64,000 bases of DNA, taken from positions 7,876,501 through 7,940,500 of the forward strand of contig BSBM01000608.1 of NCBI GenBank assembly GCA_027924585.1. The letters run 5' to 3'. The position numbers and the translations under genes are program-made. Of this stretch, positions 55,053-64,000 are shown one piece after another. Each line of letters opens with the position of its first letter. Position 1 is the first letter of the stretch. This DNA is from Larix kaempferi. Taxonomy: Eukaryota > Streptophyta > Pinopsida > Pinales > Pinaceae. Under the pieces are notes generated by a model. That model saw nothing but the letters and a program-made list of their open reading frames with translations. It searched no databases and was not told the DNA's origin.

Positions 55053-58020
55053 ATCCCAGTTTTCATTTGGTTATTAAATCTTCGATTTTTACCAATTTGA
55101 TCTATTATCTCTGATTTTTATCAGTACTTGACCTTTATTCATCAGTTTGATCCTTAGCATTGAGCTCTTTGGGTCTGCAAACTTGATAAAACCATAAAAA
55201 CTTCTCAAACCTTCGCCCTCATCTTCCTACAGTGAAATTTTGTTCCCCCCCATACATCACAGAGTGAAAATGTCCATATTTTCGCGCCCCCTCAGTATAC
55301 TAGAGCACGAAAATTGCTAAATTACGCGCCTGGGTGGTCTTAAAGGGAGTGAAAATTCCCTGTGTCGCCTTAAATTTTGGTTTTTGCTTGGTTGATTTTG
55401 GTTTCTGATTTTTGGCTTGATTTCACTTCTCTGATCCTGATCAGATCTGTGTGATCTCATTTTGACTCCTGCATTGCTTGAATTTTCTTTTGGACCCCTA
55501 TTGGGCTTGGTTTGCTTGATTTATTTTTGGTTTGGATTTTTGAGTTAAAAGTGACAAGAGTAAATAGTTTTTGCTTGGATTATTTACTTCTTTGTTGCAA
55601 AAGTGATCATTTTTTGTAAATTCAAGGCAAATTTTTTATACACTTGTTTGTATCCTTGAAATGATTTTATTGGAAATTTCATCGCTTGGAAAAATATCTT
55701 TGCATTTTAAAATTCTTTGAATTGGATTAGAAACTTTTTCAAGATCTATTTTTCCTCTTCACTTAAAAGACCAAGTTATTTTTGCAATCATAAGACATTT
55801 TTTCCATTTACTTGTCATCCTTTATACTCATCTAAAGTAAAAAAGAAAACAATGAATCTGTTTCTCAATTAGTTTTTGGATTCATTCATTTTGAAAGAAG
55901 AGTTCATTTTTTTTGGTTTGGCATATAAAAAGGAAAAGTAAAAAGTGAATGGTTTTTCTCTTTTTGAGAAGTTGTGTTTATGCTTTTCATACTTCTGGGA
56001 ACGAAAGAACTCTCTCTTTTCCAAATTTGTAAATTCATTTAAAAGAAAAAGTTGCATTGATTCATTCGTAGATGCATGGTTTGAGTCAAGTATTAACACC
56101 ATCAAGTTACACTTTTGTCACCTCTTGAGTAAAACAACAAGCCCTCAAAATCAATCCCCTAACTAAACACACATTAACCTCATTTGAGGACATAAAAGAA
56201 TTGTGTAGTTAGGTAGGACATAGGGCATAGGAATCCAAATAATTCCCCCCTTTCACTTTACATTTGAGACATAGTTGTTTTCCTTTAGGGTGATCAAATC
56301 CTCTTGTAATTTTTCACATGGTTATACACCAATTTATTGGGAGGGCCTCCAATTCCATGGGGGTAAGCAACGAGGACTGGTTCCAAGCGGAATTTGTGGA
56401 ATACCGCACTCCACTTAGCACTTAAGGACATCAATCCATTGTCTTCCTTATAGTTTATGGCCTCCATACCAATTGTACGAGGGATCAAAGGCATAAGCTC
56501 CAGTAAACCTTCTAAGACGTGTCATGAACGAGGTATCTTAGTGACCTTTGTTGGATACTTATTATGTGGGATGACTCAAGTTGGGCGAAGTTCTTGTGGA
56601 CCCAACAATATCCCCTTCACTGGCCCTTTCAGAATCAACCTGTGAACAGGATGAATTCTCACCCGAAGCAAAGATGGGTGGTTATAGATTCAAGTTTTTG
56701 TAACCATGGTGATGCAGAGATGTGTTATGTGAACTTGTAATGCTTTCCTTCATTAAAATATACTTAACATAACATTACCAACATATAATTGCGCACTTCA
56801 CATTTATCAACAACCTACAGTTCTCAATGATTCGTTGTTCTCTTACTCTTATAACTACACATTCATTATACTTAACATTACTTCACAACATTCATACACA
56901 TGTATTCTGCTTTCTTAACATATGATTCTCATTCATATTCATATTAAAGAAAGTACATAAACATAACTTATCATTAACACAAAACATATCATAAACTCAT
57001 ACACATAACACAGGGATTTACGTGGTTCACCCCCCATATGGGATCTACATCCATGGGAAATATTATTATATTACTTGGAATGGTTAACCGTTCCAGTCTG
57101 CGCACTTAGTTACAAACTCTTCTCTATAATAGATATCTATGCACTCAGTTGCAGAGTCTCTTCTCTCTTAGATCTCTCTCTCAGACTATATCTAACAATA
57201 ATAACCTTCTAATAACAATAACCAACCCTTCCTTATATAAAATTGCCCCTTATATAGATTTTCCCTGAAGGTCACATCTTTGCAATAACTATGGGACAAC
57301 CCCGATAGTACCCTTAAACCCAAAACAACACGGTTCTCCCATTGACCATGCTTTTCCTTAACTTCATTTTAGCTTTTCTATCCTTTTGCGCCGCTTCTTC
57401 TGACTCTAACGCTTCTTCTAACAGTTGCAGTTCTGACCGCGCGGATCTAACTCTATAGTGGCACATCCGTTGCACCATTTCGCTTCTTTACTCTTTGTTC
57501 ATGTAGCTAACAGTTCGTCACTTCATTCATAACTGATCCAACTACCTCTAGTCGTCCTTAGTACTTCGTATTTACTAAGGGGATAGGTCATTTCCTATCA
57601 ACTTCGGTTTTCCTCATACCCTCCTCTTGGGAATTATGGAGTTGCTTCTCCCAAAACTTGGTCAATGTTAGGCCTCACCTAACTTGTACCTTTGCAACAA
57701 AACTTCCTGTACTTGAGTTGTGCCCAACGGGCCCCTAACATTTACTTGCGGCTCACCCCCGAGCCACTTTAACTGGGTTTATTCGACCGCGCATCACTTG
57801 GGATGTTCATCTTTGAAACGAATTCCTAAAAAGTTGCGCTTAACTTCGCAACTGCTTCCGGGTGAAAACATGAAGTTGGGAAACACTTTTTGCCTGTTTT
57901 TGACAAAAAACTGCAAACGTTTATGTTTTTCAACTTCAATGCTTTCAAACCCATATCCCCCTTGGGAATTTCACCTTGACATAAATACAAGAGGTTTAGA
58001 GAATTGTATTAGCTTCATAC
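55053..58020. other. Unassigned DNA, probably retroelement debris
   Basis: No open coding region. The string GATTTACGTGGTTCACCCC at 57011 resembles wording common in plant LTRs, and 57000-57260 has the pattern of an LTR R region read from the minus strand. 56290-56650 is GC-richer but has no recognisable protein. Left unassigned. Confidence 0.35.
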
Positions 58021-59334
58021 TCGAATTTTTTTGAATTTTTTTTATGGACATATAGTTGGAAAAATTTGAAGGGCACCGACATATACTTTAAAATTTTAGG
58101 TTTGGATAATGAGTGACCTATGTGCCCCTCATTCTCTTTAGAGATGGTTATTCATTTTACGGAAACCAAATGTATGTCCATAATCTACACAAATTGTAAT
58201 TTGCAGTGGACTATATGTTAAGGATTTTCATACTTAAACACTATTTTTTATTATTTATCGAAATAGCATTTGTTTAAACAATGGTGCCTTATTGACACGT
58301 GTTCGTGTCCTCGCATTTTATTCCAAATGTGACTCTCATCATACAAAATAAAACTACCATTTTGAAGAAGACAGTGCAAGGAACATCCTTGTGAGTTCTT
58401 ACATTTTTTTTGTCCTGTCATTGTGATGATATTAAATTTTCATTGTGACTGATTTTTAGCTTAGTAAATTTTGTAATGATACAGTTTAGAAAAAAAATAG
58501 TAAAAAATAGAAATCCCAAATGAAATTAAAAAACTATTATACCATGAGAAAATAATTCAATGATGAATCTATTGGTATAAACTCCTATAGGAAATTCTTA
58601 GATTTTGTAGGGTTTCCACCTTGTTAATGTGACAAATTTCAGAAAACTGCAGAAATGCTTGTTGTATTCGTTGACCATAAACTCTAGGCTGAGAAATTTT
58701 ATCGGCTGAGAAATGTACATATTTCTCGGATGATATATTTTTGGCCCGAAAAGTAACCTGGGGTTAAACAAACTTCTCACCTAAGAGTTTTCTTAAACTG
58801 TCAGCCAAAAGACTAAAACAACTCTCAGGTGAGAGTTTTATTACATAACGCCCCGAGAATATTTTAGGGGCCGACGTATTAATTGCCCGTGATTCTCGGA
58901 AATATTATATTATTTATCACCTGCGAGTTCTATATATACACTCTCGATAGAAAATTTATTTCCATCATTCACCTAGGCAAGTCTGAAAAATAAGTTCAAG
59001 TTCGGATCTTTGAACTTCAAGTTCGAATATTTACAGATGGATTTCTGAATAAACGGACAGAAAGAAACAAAAATATTCTTAGATAGTGATGGGAAAGCAC
59101 ATTCCTTATGAATATTGTGTGATGCATGGCTACGATCAACAAGTATAAGAATCCTTTTCCTTTTTAATGTAGGCATAAATTTGGAAGGGTCAATCTTATC
59201 TCTTAAATTACTTTGCAATTTGATCAATCTAGGAAAGTTATTTGTATTGTGTACCTATTTTGTTCTAGATACGAACCATTCGGACTAAGAAGATCAGTTT
59301 ATGTATGCATTTACAGATTTCCCGTAAAAATAAT
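58021..59334 (+). other. Possible LTR upstream of second tRNA-Arg-type primer site
   Basis: Contains a TATA-like sequence at 58931-58940 (CTATATATAC) about 400 bases before a primer site, the arrangement of LTR promoter, R and U5. A left boundary and the other LTR are not visible. The segment also holds the near-palindrome AACTCTCAGGTGAGAGTT at about 58819. Confidence 0.35.
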
Positions 59335-59352
59335 TGGCGACTCCACTGGGGA
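59335..59352 (+). other. Primer-binding-site-like sequence 2 (tRNA-Arg type)
   Basis: TGGCGACTCCACTGGGGA, a close match to the primer site complementary to tRNA-Arg used by Tat/Ogre-type elements. Confidence 0.6.
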
Positions 59353-60347
59353 GATATAGCCCATAAGTTTTGATTGGTTTGTGATTCTTGGTTTTTTATT
59401 TCCTTCCGATTAGCCTCTTAATTGCTTCTTTCTTTATCAGATTTGATTATCAGAGAGCTTCTGGGTGATCCAGACTTTGATTTGGATTTCTTATCAAGTC
59501 ATTTATCTTTTGGATTGGATTGGTGCAGTCAATCCAATCAGGTTCCGCTTACTACAAATAAAGGTGTTCCATCTGTTTTGGGATTTCGGGGTGCTAGCCC
59601 TTAATAATGTATCACTCAGGGCTGCTGGTTCGCTTTCAATGCATTTGTTTTTATGGGTGATGCATCTGGCTATGCAACTTTATCTGGAGAACAAATAATA
59701 TCTCAATACATGACCATGTTCTATAAAGTCCATTTGCTAAGCGAGGGGTGGAAAAAATACATAGGATAGTACTTGGATCTTGCTCGACGCACCTGGGAAG
59801 TTTGGAGTTTGCGTCACTATAATTCTAACGCACTTTACCTTAAAGCATCCCACGTCGTTGATGCCTTTTTTCTGCTTATAGCCTACATCACTGACGCACT
59901 TCCCGTGTGTATAAAGCGTGTCACTGGGCTTCCAACGCTCTGGTGTACCCTTGTAGGTTGTGTCTCCCTTCAAAACTTGGTACACAAGTTTGGAAAATCT
60001 TCTAAATTGATTTTGGCTTGGTTTGTTGAGGTTTGTATATTGTCCTTAACAGTCACAGAGTCTCCTAGACACAGTGCGCTTTGTCTTTGGTTTTTTGTTG
60101 AAGTTTAGAGTTTCATTTGAGTCTTAGCTAGTCAAGCGAGTGTTACTCCGGTTGTGGGAAATTTCAATCCCTCATGAGTACGTTCAGTATTGTGACTCCC
60201 TCTTAGTTCATATGATTTGTTCACTCTTACTTATCAGCCCATTAATAGTTAGTTGTTGTAATTTTTTCAAATTTGGTGTGATTTTGTGTGTTGTCTCGAG
60301 ATCTTGGGTGATTAATATTTCTTAAGGATTTCTAATTGATTGAATAT
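59353..60347 (+). other. Leader-like region after primer site; no gag found
   Basis: T-rich leader, then scattered short frames (59422-60108) without similarity I can name. If a Tat/Ogre-type element starts at the primer site, its gag is missing or lost, since a Copia LTR begins at 60348. Confidence 0.35.
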
Positions 60348-61097
60348 TGTAGTTCTTAGAATTTTGATAATTTCTTTCAAATATTATCTAGCATCACTAA
60401 GAGAATAACAAGCACGGCATAACAATCACAAGAGACAATAGACACAAAGCATTTCACCTGGGAAAACCAAGAAGATGAAAAACCCCGCAACTTCCTTAGG
60501 GATAGAATGAGCACCAATACAAAACCCCAAAAGATAGATAGTCTCCTAGCATCTTATCCTCCTCCACTTGTGCGCACTGCTACTCTCTCTCACTAATGCG
60601 AAGTGAGTGAATGAGTAAATAGAGTGGTGCAGCCGCTCTATTTATACTTTAACTTAACCTGCCTTTAACCCTAACTAGGTCGACTTCCTAAGGAATCCTA
60701 ATAACCCTTCCACATAACTCAAGGTGGTCTAATAACCCATCAAATATAAGTTACGACACTTACAATGTAACTTGCGACACTTGCAAATACAAATGACGAC
60801 ACTTCCAATCGGAGGAATAATACATATACGTTGGGGATACAATAAACTACAAATGTAATACATACAATATACAAGTGAATATATTATGAAGTTACAAATA
60901 CATCAATAGTCACTCTTAACTAGGAAGTTATTCTCTTGAAACAGGGCATCAATACATATAGGCACAAGTCTTCAATACTGGAGTTGGATCATTGTCATTG
61001 GATCACGGAGCATCATCGTCACTGCTGTTGTACTCGTCATCTCGATCATTGGTGCTATCTCTCAATTCTACTCGTCATAGGAAGTTCTATAGAGACA
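60348..61097 (-). repeat. Copia 3' LTR
   Basis: 750 bp with TGT...ACA ends. On the element strand it begins TGTCTCTATAGAACTTCC directly after a purine tract and ends AAGAACTACA. The R-like part contains the element-strand string TTTTCCCAGGTG, common in plant Copia LTRs. The left duplication would be AATAT (60343-60347), which cannot be checked because the other end is outside. Confidence 0.65.
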
Positions 61098-61108
61098 TCC
61101 CTTTTTCA
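61098..61108 (-). other. Copia polypurine tract
   Basis: On the element strand GAAAAAGGGA directly precedes the LTR TG. Confidence 0.6.
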
Positions 61109-61184
61109 TGCTAGATGTAGGCCTGGCCTCCATGTAGGTATTCATCATCTCTACACATGGCAACCGGTGGAATCGTAGGACTGA

Positions 61185-61620
61185 TTATGTGCATCTTTTC
61201 AAAACCTGACAAGAGTATCCCAGGATCCTTTATGTTCCCAGCACGACCGGCAAGATCTCCCAGGACTGATTACATGCAAAATCAGAAAACCTTAAAAGAG
61301 CATCCCAGGATCCTTTACGTTCCCAGTACGACTGGAAATATCTCTAAAGAGCATCCCAGGACTCATTACGTTCCCATCACAACCTATAGGATCTCCAAGA
61401 CTGATTACATGTGAAGAGGAAAAACCTTAAAAGAGCATCTTGCGACTGGAAAGATCTCTAAAGAGAATCCCAGGACTCATTACGTGCCTAGCACAACCTA
61501 TGGGATCTCCAAGACTAATTACATGCCTACAGACAAGACCTCGCAAGAGAATTCGAGGACTTATTACGTGCCCAACACAACCTATGGTATCTCCCTAGAT
61601 CCATTACATGTCTAACTAGC
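61185..61620. repeat. Tandem repeats in the Copia 3' non-coding region
   Basis: Units of roughly 80-90 bp share AGAGCATCCCAGGA, ACGTTCCCAGCACGAC, GGATCTCCAAGACTGATTAC and AACCTTAAAAGAGCAT. At least four degenerate copies. They lie between the RNase H stop codon and the LTR. Confidence 0.75.
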
Positions 61621-61791
61621 ACAAGCTGCAACATATCCACGACCACAGAGCATCATCTGGATGCTCATGATCATATGGATCATCATCATCTGGAACATCG
61701 TATGGATGTTCATCATGCAGCACTTATATCCTCATCCATGGGAGGACCCGCTTGCCACCATGCTAGGAATGGCTCCATCATCTATGTCCCA

Positions 61792-63981
61792 TCACTTCCA
61801 CTTGGAAGTATCCTGAATGTGCAGGACACCAAGCCTTTTTCTGAAGTACTCGAACATCACTCTGGCTAGTGGCTTGGTCAACACATCTACTATCTTCTCG
61901 TCCATCGCAACATACAAGAGCTTCACTGCTCCTCTCTTCACCATATCCCGGATATAGTGATATTTGATCTCGATATGCTTCGACTTGTCATGGAACACTG
62001 GGTTCTCAGAAAACTTCACACAACTCTGGTTGTCACAGAAGATACAAGTAGCATCCAACTGGAGATCAAATAAATCAGACAGTCGGTTCCTAAGCCATAC
62101 TGCCTCACAACTGGCCAAACAAGCTGCGACATACTCTGCTTCGGCTGTACTCAGTGCTACGCAGGATTGCTTCCTGCTAAACCAAGAGATCACCCGAGAT
62201 CCCATACTTAAGTAGCACCCCAAAGTGCTCTTTCTATCTACAGCACTACCTTCCCAATCTGAATCAACATAAATCTCTAGGTTAATCTTTTGATTTGCAT
62301 AATACTTAAGCCCATAATCAATTGTACCATTCAGGTACCTTAGAATATGCTTTACAACAATCAGGTGAACATGTCTAGGATCCGTTAGGAACTGGCTCAA
62401 GGTGTTCACCGCAAAGAAAATACATGGTCTCGTGTTCGTCAGGTACATCAAGGACCCAATCATATGACAATACATCATGGAATCAACTGACTCTGATGAA
62501 GCATCACTCAATAGCTTCAGGTTCGATGCCATGTGTGTGGCCATGGCATTGCAGTCCATCATCCCAAACCTCTTCAGGATCTCTATTGTGTACTTCCCTT
62601 GTCCAAGGAAGATTCCATCTGCACTCTGCCACACCTCCATCCCTAGAAAATAATGCATCATACCCAAGTCCTTCATCTCGAACTCGGCAGTAAGATTCTT
62701 CTGTGTGTCGACAATCAACCTATCCTCACCTGTCACAAACAGGTCATCCACATATAGTAGGAGTATAATTGGATTTCCTTCCTCAACCTTGTAGTAAGGG
62801 TTGGAATCCGTTTTACTCTTAGCAAAGCCTAAGCTAGACAGAAAGCTGTCTATCCTGTCATACCATGTCCCAGGTGCCTGTTTCAAACTGTACAAGGCCT
62901 TCTTCAATTCGCACACATATGACTCCCTGTCATGTGTCTCAAAACCAAGTGGATTCTCCACATACACTTCCTCTTTGACTACACCATTCAAGAAAGTTGT
63001 CTTGACATCCATCTGGTGTATCTTCCACTTCATTACTGCAGCCAGATCAAGTATTGTTCTGATGGAAGTGTATCTGGCTACAGGTGCAAAATTCTCTTTA
63101 TAATCGATCCCTTCTTTCTGGGAGAATCCACGAGCCACAAACCATGCCTTTTATTTTTCTATACTACCATCTACAGCATGCTTGATCTTGTAGATCCATT
63201 TGGAAGTCACAACAAAATTCCCTTCTGGTCTTGGGACCACATCCCAAACATCATTCTTCATGATCAACTAGTATTCCTCGACCATGGCATCCTTCCATTC
63301 TTTCTTTTATGTCACTTCTTCATAACTAGAAGGTTCTTTGTTCATTATGTCACATAGTAAGGCTACATAGGTGGTGTGTGAACTTGTCCTTTTTATTTCT
63401 CTATGTTCCTCCTCTAGAACACCATACCTCTCTACATCTTGGATAAGCTCTCTTTCCCATGTTGGTTTCCTCTTGTGAGAGTTCTTCTCACGATGTGGAT
63501 CTACAGGTACTTGTGGATCTTCTATTTCACGATCCTCTTCTGGAATTACTTTGTTCATGGTGGTGTCTTGTATCCTAGGTACCCTTGATTCTTCATTGTC
63601 TTCAACAGGTGGCTTCCTGGATTTGATGTATGCTGAGTCTTCATCGAAATTCATATCCCTACTGATGTCAATCTTCTTGAACCCTTGAAAGTAGATTCTA
63701 TATGCCTTCGAGTTTTCACTGTAACCCACAAATATACCCTTTTTTCCTGAAGGATCTAGCTTTGTCCTCTTTTCTTTTTGAATATGTGTGTATACTGGAT
63801 AGCCAAATATCCTATGATGGCTAACTTCTGGCTTCTTACCAGAGAAAAATTCTGCTGGTGTCTTGTTGTCAAGTATCTTGTGTGGTGTTCTCTTTTGTAC
63901 ATATATAGTTGTCCTTGTTGCTTCTACCCATAGGTGCATAGGCAAATCTTTGTCATGAAGCATTGCTCGTGTTGCTTCCAT
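61792..63981 (-). pseudogene. Copia pol: integrase end, RT, RNase H
   Basis: One frame (63981 and 63138 are in phase) with stops at 63307 (TAA), 63268 (TAG) and 63151 (TAA). Integrase C-terminal part: HLWVEATRTTIYVQKRTPHK, GKKGIFVGYSENSKAYRIYF. RT: WKIHQMDVKTTFLNGVV, LYSLKQAPGTWYDRI, the catalytic LLLYVDDLFVTG. RNase H: LEIYVDSDWEGSAVDRKSTL, ALSTAEAEYVAACLA, DNQSCVKFSENP, HIEIKYHYIRD, and the end ADVLTKPL-like VDVLTKPLARVMF. All key catalytic residues of RT and RNase H are in place. It ends with TGA or equivalent at 61792. Confidence 0.85.
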
Positions 63982-64000
63982 GATTGTTTTATTCTTCCTT

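Larger units (their letters stand above)
60348..64000 (-). mobile_element. Copia retrotransposon, 3' part, minus strand
   Basis: Includes the 3' LTR (60348-61097), a polypurine tract, a repeat-rich 3' non-coding region and pol from the late integrase core to the end of RNase H. The 5' part lies beyond the right edge. The coding region keeps a single frame with only three stops, fewer than any other element here, so it is probably the youngest insertion visible. Confidence 0.8.

Noticed and set aside
56294-58034. Short frames between the two primer-site-like sequences
   Set aside because: No motif, no conservation within the window, and lengths expected by chance.

Overview
The window looks like nuclear DNA of a seed plant, most likely a gymnosperm or conifer (inference). 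It consists almost entirely of nested, decayed transposable elements. I see no intact host gene, rRNA or tRNA. The plant signs are an Athila-type Ty3/gypsy element with a tRNA-Asp primer site, Copia elements with initiator-tRNA-Met primer sites, and L1-like LINEs with a C-terminal RNase H. The conifer guess rests on a GIY-YIG domain of Penelope-like type, which the literature reports from conifers, and on the density of old nested elements.

Layout. 1-2007: a coiled-coil pseudogene (family A), one reading frame with eight internal stops. 3581-27844: a triple nest. A 5'-truncated LINE (3595-27830, 13/14-bp target duplication) is split by a Copia-derived array of three LTR-internal units plus a fourth LTR (4950-24399, duplication AGTAC). 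The third internal unit of that array is split by a complete 12-kb Athila-like element on the minus strand (11205-23241, duplication ATCCT). The Athila-like element has two 1.42-kb LTRs, a primer site, a polypurine tract, a gag-pol frame and a third 750-codon frame.

27845-33511: mostly unassigned AT-rich DNA with small tandem duplications and two possible host-like exons. 33980-37970: two more LINE fragments. 38700-41553: minus-strand coding remnants, including a second copy of family A, interrupted by a GIY-YIG domain of a Penelope-like element (39342-39710).

41554-53020: the most unusual segment. Two convergent, multi-exon, decayed genes lie between clusters of the palindrome TTATTCGGCCGAATAA. 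The minus-strand gene (48700-51648) has motifs suggesting a D-D-x transposase: VDFAENY, WSDGYAGQFK and SHGKCEHDGAGA. The plus-strand gene (about 41740-46409) is unrecognised and carries introns filled with palindromic repeats. A 236-bp hairpin and a repeat array lie between the two gene ends. I interpret this as a two-gene DNA transposon of a superfamily I cannot name.

53021-60347: unassigned DNA with two sites resembling tRNA-Arg primer-binding sites of Tat/Ogre-type elements. 60348-64000: the 3' part of a relatively young minus-strand Copia element, with its 3' LTR and an RT/RNase H region containing only three stops.

Most in-frame stops in the old coding regions are TAG or TAA, as expected from C-to-T decay of CAG and CAA codons in methylated plant DNA.
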